64,000 bases of DNA from Arsenicicoccus dermatophilus (GTDB lineage: Bacteria > Actinomycetota > Actinomycetes > Actinomycetales > Dermatophilaceae): NCBI RefSeq assembly GCF_022568795.1, contig NZ_JAKZHU010000001.1, positions 1,240,001 to 1,304,000 on the forward strand, given 5' to 3'. Below are positions 10,001-18,355 of this stretch, piece after piece. The position numbers and the translations under genes were made by a program. Within the stretch, counting starts at the first letter, position 1. Each line of letters opens with the position of its first letter. The notes under the pieces are model-generated. The model was not told the origin of the DNA, ran no database searches, and saw only the letters and a list, made by a program, of their open reading frames with translations.

Positions 10001-11542
10001 TTGAGCCCCACCCGAGTCACGGCCGAGCACAATCCCCTGCGCGATCCACGGGACAAGCGTCTCCCCCAGATCGCCGGCCCCTGCGCCCTCGTGCTCTTCG
10101 GCGTCACCGGTGACCTGTCCCGCAAGAAAGTCATGCCCGCGATCTACGACCTCGCCAACCGCGGGCTGCTGCCCCCGGGCTTCTCGCTCGTCGGTTTCGC
10201 GCGCCGCGACTGGGCGGACCAGGACTTCGGTCAGATCGTGCACGACGCGGTCAAGGAGCACGCCCGCACCCCCTTCCGGGAGTCGACGTGGCAGCAGCTC
10301 GCCGAGGGCTTCCGCTTCGTGCCGGGCACCTTCGACGACGACGAGGCCTTCGACCTGCTCGCCGCGACCGTCGAGGAGCTGCACCGCGACCGCGGCACCG
10401 GCGGCAACGTCGCGTTCTACCTGTCGATCCCCCCGGGCTTCTTCGGCACCGTCTGCCAGCAGCTGGAGCGCTGCGGCCTCGCGCACGCCGGCGACGGCGA
10501 GTGGCGCCGCGTGGTGATCGAGAAGCCCTTCGGCCACGACCTGGAGTCCGCCCAGGAGCTCAACGCCATCGTCGAGGGCGTCTTCCCCGAGGAGTCCGTC
10601 TTCCGCATCGACCACTACCTCGGCAAGGAGACCGTCCAGAACCTCCTGGCGCTGCGCTTCGCCAACGAGATGTTCGAGCCGATCTGGAACGCCAACCACA
10701 TCGACCACGTGCAGATCACCATGGCCGAGGACATCGGCGTGGCCGGTCGGGCGAGCTACTACGACGGGATCGGCGCCGCCCGCGACGTCATCCAGAACCA
10801 CCTGCTCCAGCTGCTCGCCCTCACCGCGATGGAGGAGCCGATCTCGTTCACCGCGGAGCAGCTGCGCGCCGAGAAGGAGAAGGTCCTGGCGTCGGTCGCC
10901 CTGTGCGAGGACCTGGACGCCACGACCGCGCGCGGGCAGTATGCCGCCGGCTGGCAGGGCTCGGAGAAGGTCACGGGCTTCCTCGAGGAGGACGGGATGA
11001 AGCCCGGCTCCACCACCGAGACCTACGCCGCCGTCAAGGTGCACGTGGACACCCGGCGCTGGGCGGGGGTGCCGTTCTACCTGCGCACCGGCAAGCGGCT
11101 CGGCAAGCGGGTGTCGGAGATCGCCGTGGTCTTCAAGCGGGCCCCGCACCTGCCGTTCACCGAGAGCCAGACCGAGGAGCTCGGGCAGAACGCCATCGTG
11201 ATCCGGGTCCAGCCCGACGAGGGCGTCACCCTGCGCTTCGGGTCCAAGGTGCCCGGCGGCCGCATGGAGGTCCGGGACGTCACCATGGACTTCGCCTACG
11301 GGTCGGCCTTCACCGAGAAGTCGCCCGAGGCCTACGAGCGGCTCATCCTCGACGTGCTCCTCGGCGCGCCGTCGATGTTCCCCCGCACGCGGGAGGTGGA
11401 GCTGTCCTGGCAGATCCTGGACCCGGTGGAGCGGCACTGGGCCCAGAAGGGCGCCCCGGAGCCCTACACCAGCGGGTCCTGGGGACCCGCGAGCGCTGAC
11501 GAGATGATGGCCCGCGACGGCCGCGAGTGGAGGATGCCGTGA
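10001..11542 (+). CDS. zwf: Glucose-6-phosphate dehydrogenase
   Basis: 513 residues. It oxidises glucose 6-phosphate to 6-phosphogluconolactone, normally making NADPH. The nucleotide-binding loop is FGVTGDLSRKKVMPAIYDL and the substrate/catalytic motif is RIDHYLGKE (His is the general base). I chose the TTG at 10001 because GGAG sits six bases before it (9991-9994) and the family usually begins close to SPTRVTAEHNPLRDP; an in-frame ATG twelve bases upstream (9989) is the alternative. The gene ends in a GTGA overlap with opcA. Confidence 0.95.
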   Translation: MSPTRVTAEHNPLRDPRDKRLPQIAGPCALVLFGVTGDLSRKKVMPAIYDLANRGLLPPGFSLVGFARRDWADQDFGQIVHDAVKEHARTPFRESTWQQLAEGFRFVPGTFDDDEAFDLLAATVEELHRDRGTGGNVAFYLSIPPGFFGTVCQQLERCGLAHAGDGEWRRVVIEKPFGHDLESAQELNAIVEGVFPEESVFRIDHYLGKETVQNLLALRFANEMFEPIWNANHIDHVQITMAEDIGVAGRASYYDGIGAARDVIQNHLLQLLALTAMEEPISFTAEQLRAEKEKVLASVALCEDLDATTARGQYAAGWQGSEKVTGFLEEDGMKPGSTTETYAAVKVHVDTRRWAGVPFYLRTGKRLGKRVSEIAVVFKRAPHLPFTESQTEELGQNAIVIRVQPDEGVTLRFGSKVPGGRMEVRDVTMDFAYGSAFTEKSPEAYERLILDVLLGAPSMFPRTREVELSWQILDPVERHWAQKGAPEPYTSGSWGPASADEMMARDGREWRMP

Positions 11543-12831
11543 TCATCGACCTGCCCAACACCTCGACCTCGGCGCTCAACAAGAGGCTGATCTCGCTGCG
11601 GGAGGAGGGCGGCGCGATCGCCCTGTCCCGCGTGCTGACGCTGGTCATCGACGTCGACGAGGGCCGGGCGGAGGACGCGATCGCCTCCGCGATCACCGCC
11701 TCCCACGAGCACCCCTGCCGGATCGTGGCGCTGGTGCACGTCGACGAGCGGGGATCCTCGCGGGTCGACGGTCAGATCCGCGTCGGCGGCGACGCGGCGG
11801 CCTCCGAGGTCATCGTCCTGCGGCTGCACGGCGAGGTGAACGCCCAGGGGCACGCCCTGGTGCTGCCGCTGCTGCTCGCCGACTCCCCGGTCGTCGGCTG
11901 GTGGCCTGGCATCGCCCCCGAGGACCTGGCCGCGGACCCGGTCGGTGAGCTGTGCCACCGCCGGATCAACGACTCCGCCGTGGCCAAGGATCCCTATGCC
12001 GAGCTCGAGCGGCGGGCCGAGAACTACTCCGACGGCGACACCGACCTGGCCTGGTCGCGGATCACCTCCTGGCGAGCCCTGCTGGCCGCGGCGCTGGACG
12101 TGCGGCCCTACGAGACCATCACCGGCGCCGTCGTGTCGGGCGGGGTGGACTCCTCGGCGACCGACCTGCTGGCCGCGTGGCTGGCGCAGGCGCTGGACGT
12201 CCCGGTGACCCGGGCCCGCACCCCCGCCGGGTCGGGACTCATCTCGGTGCGCCTCGAGCGGCCGAGCGGCCCGCTGGACCTGGTGCGCCCCGAGGGGACC
12301 ACGCTGGCCACCCTGTCCCACCCGCTGCAGCCGGTGCGCCGCATCGAGCTCAAGCGGCGCTCCGACGCCGACTGCCTCACCGACGAGCTGCGTCGCCTGG
12401 ACGCCGACGAGGTCTACGAGGAGGCCCTGGTCGAGGGCCTGGCGAAGGTCCACAGCCGGGATTCGACCTCCAGCCGGCTGATCAAGGCCGGCAAGGCGCC
12501 CTCCCCCGAGGAGTCCCGCCGGCTGGCTGCGGAGATCGGCCGGACGCGCACCACCTCCAGCGAGATGGTGACGGTGGACGAGGAGGCCGCGACCGTGCAT
12601 GCCACCGACAAGGCACCGGACCCGCACACCGCCCGGCGGGCCCAGCAGCAGAAGCGCCTGGGCACCAAGATCAGCGACGACGTGGCGACCGTCGAGGTGG
12701 TCCACGCCGAGGACGCCCAGCGCAGGCCCGGCGCCGCCAAGGGCGCGGACGGCAGGACCAAGGAGGGGTCGGCCCGCAAGGCTACCGGCCCGTCCACCTC
12801 GGCGACGTCCTCGCCCAAGGGGACCTCATGA
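11539..12831 (+). CDS. opcA: OpcA, glucose-6-phosphate dehydrogenase assembly/activator protein
   Basis: 430 residues beginning VIIDLPNTSTSALNKRL, the family start. OpcA is needed for full activity of the neighbouring dehydrogenase in cyanobacteria and actinobacteria. The GTG at 11539 overlaps the zwf stop (GTGA) and follows GGAGG at 11529-11533; an in-frame GTG at 11527 is less well placed. The conserved core covers about residues 1-330. The last 100 residues are Lys/Ala/Thr/Ser-rich (for example ARKATGPSTSATSSPKG) and make this protein longer than typical homologs of roughly 300-380 residues. Overlaps pgl by ATGA. Confidence 0.93.
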   Translation: MIIDLPNTSTSALNKRLISLREEGGAIALSRVLTLVIDVDEGRAEDAIASAITASHEHPCRIVALVHVDERGSSRVDGQIRVGGDAAASEVIVLRLHGEVNAQGHALVLPLLLADSPVVGWWPGIAPEDLAADPVGELCHRRINDSAVAKDPYAELERRAENYSDGDTDLAWSRITSWRALLAAALDVRPYETITGAVVSGGVDSSATDLLAAWLAQALDVPVTRARTPAGSGLISVRLERPSGPLDLVRPEGTTLATLSHPLQPVRRIELKRRSDADCLTDELRRLDADEVYEEALVEGLAKVHSRDSTSSRLIKAGKAPSPEESRRLAAEIGRTRTTSSEMVTVDEEAATVHATDKAPDPHTARRAQQQKRLGTKISDDVATVEVVHAEDAQRRPGAAKGADGRTKEGSARKATGPSTSATSSPKGTS

Positions 12832-13625
12832 CCGCCGCGCAGGTCGTCGTCCACCCGGACAGGTCGATCCTCGCCGCGGCCGTCGCGGCTCGTCTCGTCA
12901 CCACCCTCGCCGACGCGCAGTCCCGGCACGGGGAGGTCCACGTGGTGCTGACCGGCGGGTCCATGGGCACCGCGTCCCTGGAGGCGCTGGTGGCCTCGCC
13001 CGCGGTCGCCGCGGTCGCCTGGGAGCTGGTGCACCTGTGGTGGGGGGACGAGCGTTTCGTCGAGCGTGCGTCGGCGGACCGCAACGCCGAGCAGGCTCGC
13101 CGGGCGGGACTCGGCCGACTGCACGAGCTGGGGCTGCCCGAGGGCAATGTCCACGAGCTGCCGGCCCTCGACGACGGTCTGGACCTCGAGCCTGCGGCGC
13201 AGCGGTATGCCGAGGAGCTGGCCCGGGTCGCCCAAGAGTCGGCGACGTCGGACGAGGACGGTCTGTCCCTCGGCCGCCCGGGCAGCGACGGCCTGCCGGC
13301 CTTCGACGTGGTGATGCTGGGCGTCGGTCCGGACGCCCACGTGGCGAGCCTGTTCCCCGGGCACGCCTCGCTCGACGTCGCCGACCGGACGGTCGTCGCC
13401 GAGCCCGACTCGCCCAAGCCCCCGCCCGCGCGTCTCTCGCTGTCGCTGCGCGCCCTGTGCACGGCGGACGAGGTGTGGCTGCTGGTGGCCGGCGAGGACA
13501 AGGCCGACGCGGTGGCCACCGCGCTCGGGGGCACCGACGTCGTCGAGGCCCCCGCCGCCGGGGTCACGGGTCGGCGTCGCACCTTGTGGCTGCTCGACGA
13601 GGAGGCGGCGAGCCGGCTGGTCTGA
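12828..13625 (+). CDS. pgl: 6-phosphogluconolactonase
   Basis: 265 residues of the DevB/NagB-like family. It hydrolyses 6-phosphogluconolactone made by Zwf. Visible motifs are VVLTGGSMGTASLEAL, VHLWWGDERFV (conserved W-G-D-E-R) and VVMLGVGPDAHVASLFPGH with its catalytic His. The ATG overlaps the opcA stop, closing the zwf-opcA-pgl chain, and a strong hairpin follows about 25 bases downstream. Gnd, which would use the product, is not in this window. Confidence 0.95.
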   Translation: MTAAQVVVHPDRSILAAAVAARLVTTLADAQSRHGEVHVVLTGGSMGTASLEALVASPAVAAVAWELVHLWWGDERFVERASADRNAEQARRAGLGRLHELGLPEGNVHELPALDDGLDLEPAAQRYAEELARVAQESATSDEDGLSLGRPGSDGLPAFDVVMLGVGPDAHVASLFPGHASLDVADRTVVAEPDSPKPPPARLSLSLRALCTADEVWLLVAGEDKADAVATALGGTDVVEAPAAGVTGRRRTLWLLDEEAASRLV

Positions 13626-13650
13626 CTCGGCCCCACCCCTGGGCAGGGTG

Positions 13651-13701
13651 ACGACGCGGGGCCGGCCAGCGCTGTGCAGCCGGTGGCCGGCCCCGCGTCG
13701 T
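13651..13701. terminator. Hairpin between pgl and rbpA
   Basis: Perfect 18-bp inverted repeat, arms 13651-13668 and 13684-13701, with a 15-base loop. It sits between the convergent pgl and rbpA genes and should end both transcripts. No T-tract. Confidence 0.8.
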
Positions 13702-13766
13702 GGTGGTTCGCGGTCTCCTGGGACGGACCTGCAGCTCGCGGGGCCCGCAGCTCGCAGGGGCCCGCC

Positions 13767-14123
13767 TCAGCGGAAGAGCCGGCGCCCCTCGCGCAGCGCC
13801 TGCAGCGCCTCCTCGAGCAGCGCCTCGCCCTCGGCCTCGCTGCGCCGCTCCTTCACGTAGGCCAGGTGCGTCTTGTAGGGCTCGGTGCGTCGCGCCGCCG
13901 GCGGGTCGTCCCGGTCCACCCCCGCGGGCAGACCGCAGCGTCGGCACTCCCACTCGACCGGGACGTCCGAGCGCGCCTCCTCCGCGAAGGCCCTCGTCGT
14001 CTCGTGACCGTGGGCGCACCAGTAGCTCATGACCAGGCGCGGCGCCGACTCACCCCGCTCGGTCTCCCCCATCGGACCGGACCCGATCCGGGTGCCCTTG
14101 ATGGCACTCCCACCCGCAGACAT
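13767..14123 (-). CDS. rbpA: RbpA, RNA polymerase-binding transcription activator
   Basis: 118 residues. RbpA is an actinobacteria-specific protein that binds the principal sigma factor and RNA polymerase and stabilises the open complex. The sequence has the N-terminal basic tail (GSAIKGTRIGSGPMGETERG), a zinc-binding core with WCAHGHE and WECRRCG, and the C-terminal sigma-interaction helices (EPYKTHLAYVKERRS). AGAGGAG precedes the ATG. Transcribed after secG but separated from it by 125 bp including a hairpin, so it probably has its own promoter. Confidence 0.95.
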   Translation of the reverse strand: MSAGGSAIKGTRIGSGPMGETERGESAPRLVMSYWCAHGHETTRAFAEEARSDVPVEWECRRCGLPAGVDRDDPPAARRTEPYKTHLAYVKERRSEAEGEALLEEALQALREGRRLFR

Positions 14124-14218
14124 GACTTCTCCTCTGGCTACCGGACCCGACCTTCTGCAGGTCCGGGGCGGGCGGTGATGCCCGCGTGACGTGACGAGTC
14201 CCCCCGGGGCTCGTGGAG

Positions 14219-14248
14219 GGCGGGCGTCCCCGGTCGAGGACGCCCGCC
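14219..14248 (-). terminator. Hairpin directly after secG
   Basis: 11-bp perfect stem (14219-14229 with 14238-14248) and an 8-base loop, starting at the base next to the secG stop codon. Reads as a terminator for the hemE-secG transcript before rbpA. Confidence 0.7.
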
Positions 14249-14494
14249 TCAGGCGCCGAAGCGCTGCAGCAGCCCGAGGGCCACGACGCAGACGAACCAG
14301 ACCACGGCGACCGCGATGGTGAACCGGTCGAGGTTGCGCTCGGCGACGCTGGAACCACCCAGGGTGTTGGAGACGCCGCCGCCGAACATGTCGGACATGC
14401 CGCCGCCCTTGCCCTTGTGGAGCAGGATGAGCAGGGTCAGGAACAGGCTGCCGAGGACGAGCAGGACCTCGAGGACGATCTTGACAACGGACAT
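14249..14494 (-). CDS. secG: SecG, preprotein translocase subunit
   Basis: 81 residues with two transmembrane helices (VLLVLGSLFLTLLILLHK and FTIAVAVVWFVCVVALGLL) joined by the glycine-rich loop KGGGMSDMFGGGVSNTLGGS typical of SecG. It is the small helper subunit of the SecYEG channel. In many actinobacteria secG follows tpiA in the gap-pgk-tpiA cluster; here it follows hemE instead, 77 bp after it, so the glycolytic genes are elsewhere. Confidence 0.95.
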   Translation of the reverse strand: MSVVKIVLEVLLVLGSLFLTLLILLHKGKGGGMSDMFGGGVSNTLGGSSVAERNLDRFTIAVAVVWFVCVVALGLLQRFGA

Positions 14495-14571
14495 GTGACG
14501 CCATCTGTCGAGGCGGCTGGGCCGCCGGGGGCGGGTGGGCGTCCACGCGCGGCGCGGCGCAGATGAGCAGT

Positions 14572-15612
14572 CTACTGCCCCAGGGAGTGCACCAGCTCGA
14601 CCACGCGGGTCAGCACCGACGGGTCGGTGGCGGGCAGCACCCCGTGACCCAGGTTGAAGACGTGCCCGGGCGCCTGCCGCCCCTCGTCGACGATCCGGCG
14701 CACCTCGCGCTCCAGCACCTCCCAGGGGGCGAACAGCAGTGCCGGGTCGAGGTTTCCCTGCACGGCGTACGACGGGCCGAGGCGGTCCACGGCGTCGAGC
14801 AGGCTCACGCGGTAGTCGACGCCCACGACGTCGGCCCCCGCCTCCCCCATCAGGTGCAGCAGCTCGCCTGTGCCCACGCCGAAGTGGATGCGCGGAACGT
14901 CGGTGGCCTCGGCGACCATCCCCAGCGCCCGCCGCGAGTGCTCCTGGACGCAGGACTCGTAGACGCGGCGCGGCAGGGCGCCCACCCAGGAGTCGAACAG
15001 CTGCACCGCGCTCGCCCCGGCCTGGGCCTGGACGGTCATGTAGGTCCCGGCGATCTGCGCCAGCCGGTCGCACAGGTCGTGCCACAGCTGCGGGTCGCCG
15101 TACATCATCGCCTTGGTGCGCTCGTGCGACTTCGAGGGCCCGCCCTCGACGAGGTAGGACGCCAGGGTGAACGGCGCTCCCGCGAAGCCGATGAGAGGGG
15201 TGTCGCCCAGCTCGGCGACGGTCTGGCGCACCGCCTCGACGACGTAGGGCACGTGCTCGGCGGTCAGCGCCGGGAGCCGGTCCAGGTCGGCGCGGGTGCG
15301 GAAGGGCTCGGCGACGACGGGCCCGACGCCCGCGACGAGGTCGACGTCGACCCCCACGGCGGCCAGCGGGACGACGATGTCGCTGAAGAAGATCGCCGCG
15401 TCGACGCCGTGACGGCGCACGGGCTGCAGGGTGATCTCGGTCGTCAGCTCAGGGTCGCGACAGGCCTCGAACATCGTGGTCCCCTCGCGGACCGCGCGGT
15501 ACTCCGGCAGGGAGCGGCCCGCCTGGCGCATGAACCACACGGGCGGGCGCGGCACGGGCTGACGGCGGGCGGCGCGGACGAGGAGGCTGTCGGCGAGCGG
15601 GCTGGCGTTCAC
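14572..15612 (-). CDS. hemE: Uroporphyrinogen decarboxylase
   Basis: 346 residues. It removes four carboxyl groups from uroporphyrinogen III to give coproporphyrinogen III in heme synthesis. The N-terminal signature is PVWFMRQAGRSLPEYR, and GFAGAPFTLASYLVEGGPSK and HFGVGTGELL are further conserved blocks. The GTG at 15612 follows GGGAGG by about ten bases; the open frame extends 20 codons further without family similarity. It diverges from the DUF3000 gene, as in Mycobacterium tuberculosis (hemE Rv2678c, Rv2680). Confidence 0.96.
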   Translation of the reverse strand: MNASPLADSLLVRAARRQPVPRPPVWFMRQAGRSLPEYRAVREGTTMFEACRDPELTTEITLQPVRRHGVDAAIFFSDIVVPLAAVGVDVDLVAGVGPVVAEPFRTRADLDRLPALTAEHVPYVVEAVRQTVAELGDTPLIGFAGAPFTLASYLVEGGPSKSHERTKAMMYGDPQLWHDLCDRLAQIAGTYMTVQAQAGASAVQLFDSWVGALPRRVYESCVQEHSRRALGMVAEATDVPRIHFGVGTGELLHLMGEAGADVVGVDYRVSLLDAVDRLGPSYAVQGNLDPALLFAPWEVLEREVRRIVDEGRQAPGHVFNLGHGVLPATDPSVLTRVVELVHSLGQ

Positions 15613-15691
15613 GGGGCCGATCCTCCCATGTCGGACCGGGCCGTCGGCGCGCCGCGCGGAACGGCGCCGCACCGTTGCATAGCCTCGGCAG

Positions 15692-16273
15692 GTGGCCGAC
15701 CGACGTGTGACCGACGACAGCTCCAGGCAGTTCGAGGAGGCCCTCGTCTCGGTCCGCGCCGTGCGCCGTCGTCCGGAGATCGTGCTGGAGGAGGTCCCGG
15801 CTCCCGGACGCCTCGCTCCCCACTCCCTGGCGCTGGCCGCCGACGTGATGGCCGACCCCCGGGACGACGACGAGCTGGCGAGCGGTCGCTTCGTCGTGCT
15901 CTTCGACCCCGCGGCGCCGGATCCCTGGGGCGGGTGCTGGCGGGTCGTGACCTACGCCCGGGCGGCGATGGAGCCGGAGGTGGCCGCCGACCCGGCCCTG
16001 GGCGGCGCCGGGTGGTCCTGGCTGCAGGACGGGCTCGAGCGGGCGGGCGTGGAGGTCACGGCCCTCGCGGGCACGGTCACCCGCATCGTCAGCGAGAAGT
16101 TCGGCGACCTGGCCGAGGACGGGGCCGCCGTGGAGATGGAGATCCGGGCCTCCTGGACCGCCGTCGAGGGGGACCTCGGAGCCCACCTGTCGGCCTGGTG
16201 CGAGGTGCTCTGCACGCTCGGCGGGCTGCCCCCGCTCCCGGAGGGTGTAGCCCCGCTCGCGTCGCGTCGCTAA
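15692..16273 (+). CDS. DUF3000 family protein
   Basis: 193 residues, soluble, function unknown. The family is nearly confined to actinobacteria and is usually found next to hemE and ribonuclease D, as here. Features visible are a mixed alpha/beta sequence with FVVLFDPAAPDPWGGCWRVVTYARA and a C-terminal EVLCTLGGLPPLPEGV. The GTG start lies six bases after a TAGCCT -10 box (15680-15685), so the transcript is probably leaderless. No catalytic motif is evident. Confidence 0.9.
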   Translation: MADRRVTDDSSRQFEEALVSVRAVRRRPEIVLEEVPAPGRLAPHSLALAADVMADPRDDDELASGRFVVLFDPAAPDPWGGCWRVVTYARAAMEPEVAADPALGGAGWSWLQDGLERAGVEVTALAGTVTRIVSEKFGDLAEDGAAVEMEIRASWTAVEGDLGAHLSAWCEVLCTLGGLPPLPEGVAPLASRR

Positions 16274-16381
16274 GGGTCACCCAACTTCGATCAATCTCAC
16301 CCGTTCGGCACTAGCCTTGCTCTACAGTTCTCTTGCTGGTCGTGAGACGTTCTCCGACCGCCTGACATCGGAGGAGAGGCC

Positions 16382-16972
16382 ATGACTGTGCTGCCCAAGA
16401 ACGCTCGTCTGCAGCGGCCGCAGCCCATCAGCGCGATGGTGATCTCCGCCGGCCCGCACACCGGCGCCATGGTGCGCCGCGCGCTGGGCCGGATCACCGA
16501 GGGACACATCATCGAGGCGCCCACCATCGAGCGCGCCCGGATCGTGGCCCGCGAGGTGCCGGCGGGCGAGTTCTGCATCGCGGACCTCACCCTGCCCGAC
16601 GGCTCCGGCATCCCGCTGCTGCACGAGCTGCGGGCGCGCGGCTGGCGCCGCACGATCGTGCTGTCGGACTCCGAGGACCCGATCTACGTCCGGGGCGCGC
16701 TGAAGACCGGCGTCCGCGCCTACATCCGCACCGGCGGCCAGGCCCCCTCCGGCCCGGGCACCCGCGGCGCGGGCAACGAGCAGTTCTCCGCCCGCGAGGT
16801 GGAGGTGCTCCAACTGGTGTCGCAGGGCAAGACCAACAAGGAGGTCGGCGCGTCGCTCGGTCTGTCCGCCCTCACGGTCAAGAGCCACCTGGCACGCATC
16901 GCGCGCAAGCTCGGCACGGGCGACCGCGCCGCGATGACGTACACCGCGCTGCGCCGCGGACTGATCTCCTGA
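16382..16972 (+). CDS. Atypical response regulator with LuxR-type DNA-binding domain
   Basis: 196 residues. A receiver-like domain (about 16-125) is followed by a LuxR/NarL helix-turn-helix (about 134-190, FSAREVEVLQLVSQGKTNKEVGASLGLS). D68 in IADLTLPDGSG is at the phosphoacceptor position, but the acidic pair expected near residues 22-24 is Ser-Ala-Gly and the conserved lysine (about 116) is not present, so normal Mg-dependent phosphorylation is doubtful. No histidine kinase gene is nearby. GGAGGAGAGG precedes the ATG and a TAGCCT -10 box lies at 16312-16317. It probably acts as a phosphorylation-independent regulator; its targets are unknown. Confidence 0.85.
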   Translation: MTVLPKNARLQRPQPISAMVISAGPHTGAMVRRALGRITEGHIIEAPTIERARIVAREVPAGEFCIADLTLPDGSGIPLLHELRARGWRRTIVLSDSEDPIYVRGALKTGVRAYIRTGGQAPSGPGTRGAGNEQFSAREVEVLQLVSQGKTNKEVGASLGLSALTVKSHLARIARKLGTGDRAAMTYTALRRGLIS

Positions 16973-16996
16973 CGCGGGAGGGATAGGTTGGTCGCC

Positions 16997-18238
16997 GTGA
17001 CTGACCTGACCAGCGCCGACCCCGAGACCCCGCACGCTCCCACCGACGCGCCCGAGCCCCGGCTGGTCGACGCCCCGGCGGAGCCGCTGCGGCCGGTCGT
17101 CGAGGACGAGCGGACGCTGCGGGAGGTCGTCGCCTCCGTGGCGGCCGGCTCCGGTCCCGTCGCCCTGGACGCCGAGCGCGCGTCGGGCTTCCGCTACGGC
17201 CAGAAGGCCTACCTCGTCCAGCTGCGCCGCGCCGGCTCGGGCACCTGGCTGATCGACCCGGTCATGTGCCCCGACCTGTCCGAGCTGCAGGAGGTCGTCG
17301 CCGACGTCGAGTGGGTCCTGCACGCGGCCTCCCAGGACCTGCCCTGCCTGGCGGAGCTCGGGCTGCACCCGCGCACCCTCTTCGACACCGAGCTGGGGTC
17401 CCGTCTGGCCGGTCGTCCGCGCGTGGGGCTCGCGGCGGCGATGGAGCACTACCTCGGCGTCACCCTCGCCAAGGAGCACAGCGCCCAGGACTGGTCGACC
17501 AGGCCGCTCCCGCGTCCCTGGCTGCTGTATGCCGCGCTCGACGTGGAGCTCCTCGTGGAGCTGCGCGACGCGGTGGCCGCGGACCTGGCCGAGCAGGGCA
17601 AGGCGGCGTGGGCCGCCCAGGAGTTCGAGGCCCTCACCCACTTCCGCGGCCCTCAGGCCAAGGTGGATCCCTGGCGCAAGACCTCGGGCCTGCACAAGGT
17701 GCGCACGCGACGGGGCCTGGCCGTGGTGCGCGAGCTGTGGCTGACGCGGGACGCCATCGCCCAGGATCGCGACTGCTCCCCCGGCCGGGTCCTGCCCGAC
17801 TCCTCGCTGCTCGAGCTCGCCCTCCCCTCCGGCGACCGGCCCCGCCAGCCGCGCTCGGTCGCCCGCAACCCCCAGCCCTGGCTGGCGGCCATCGACCGGG
17901 CCATGACGATCCCGGAGGAGGACCTCCCGGCATACCACCTGCCGGCGGAGGGGCCGCCGCCCCAGCGTGCCTGGGCCGACAAGGATCCCGTGGCGGCCGC
18001 GCGGCTCGTCGCCGCCAAGGAGCAGGTGACCGCCCTCGGCGAGCAGGTCCGCGTCCCGGCCGAGAACCTCCTCACCCCCGACACCCTGCGCCGCGTCCTG
18101 TGGGCGCCGCCGGTCGACGAGTCGGCCGAGGGCTTCGCCGAGATCATGCTCGACCTCGGAGCCCGCCCCTGGCAGGCGTCCCTCGTCTCCCCCGTCGTCG
18201 CTCGCGTCGCGCAGGAGCATCCCTACCCGCACCGGTGA
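16997..18238 (+). CDS. rnd: Ribonuclease D family 3'-5' exonuclease
   Basis: 413 residues. An N-terminal DEDD exonuclease domain (about 45-215) shows VALDAERASGFRYGQKAYLVQL, VLHAASQDLPCLAELGL, FDTELGSRL and a tyrosine in WLLYAALDVELLVEL; an HRDC domain follows (about 230-310, with RGLAVVRELWLTRDAIAQ). It trims structured RNA 3' ends such as tRNA precursors. The GTG at 16997 is seven bases after a TAGGTT -10 box; a TTG nine bases upstream is in frame but lies inside that box. Same order as Rv2680-Rv2681 in M. tuberculosis. Confidence 0.9.
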   Translation: MTDLTSADPETPHAPTDAPEPRLVDAPAEPLRPVVEDERTLREVVASVAAGSGPVALDAERASGFRYGQKAYLVQLRRAGSGTWLIDPVMCPDLSELQEVVADVEWVLHAASQDLPCLAELGLHPRTLFDTELGSRLAGRPRVGLAAAMEHYLGVTLAKEHSAQDWSTRPLPRPWLLYAALDVELLVELRDAVAADLAEQGKAAWAAQEFEALTHFRGPQAKVDPWRKTSGLHKVRTRRGLAVVRELWLTRDAIAQDRDCSPGRVLPDSSLLELALPSGDRPRQPRSVARNPQPWLAAIDRAMTIPEEDLPAYHLPAEGPPPQRAWADKDPVAAARLVAAKEQVTALGEQVRVPAENLLTPDTLRRVLWAPPVDESAEGFAEIMLDLGARPWQASLVSPVVARVAQEHPYPHR

Positions 18239-18303
18239 CCCGGTCCTGCGGTGACGTCCGGCACACCACAGGGTGCTCGTCCGGTCACGGGCTGACAGCC
18301 TGA

Positions 18304-18317
18304 TTACCGACCGGTAA
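18304..18317. promoter_or_regulatory. Palindromic operator candidate upstream of fadA
   Basis: TTACCGACCGGTAA, an inverted repeat of TTACC around four bases, 38 bases before the fadA start. Palindromes of this kind are typical TetR-family operators before fatty-acid oxidation genes in actinobacteria. No TetR gene is present nearby, so the regulator would act in trans. Confidence 0.5.
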
Positions 18318-18355
18318 CCTCGCCACGTCCCCACCCCACCCACCGGGAGGCTCCT

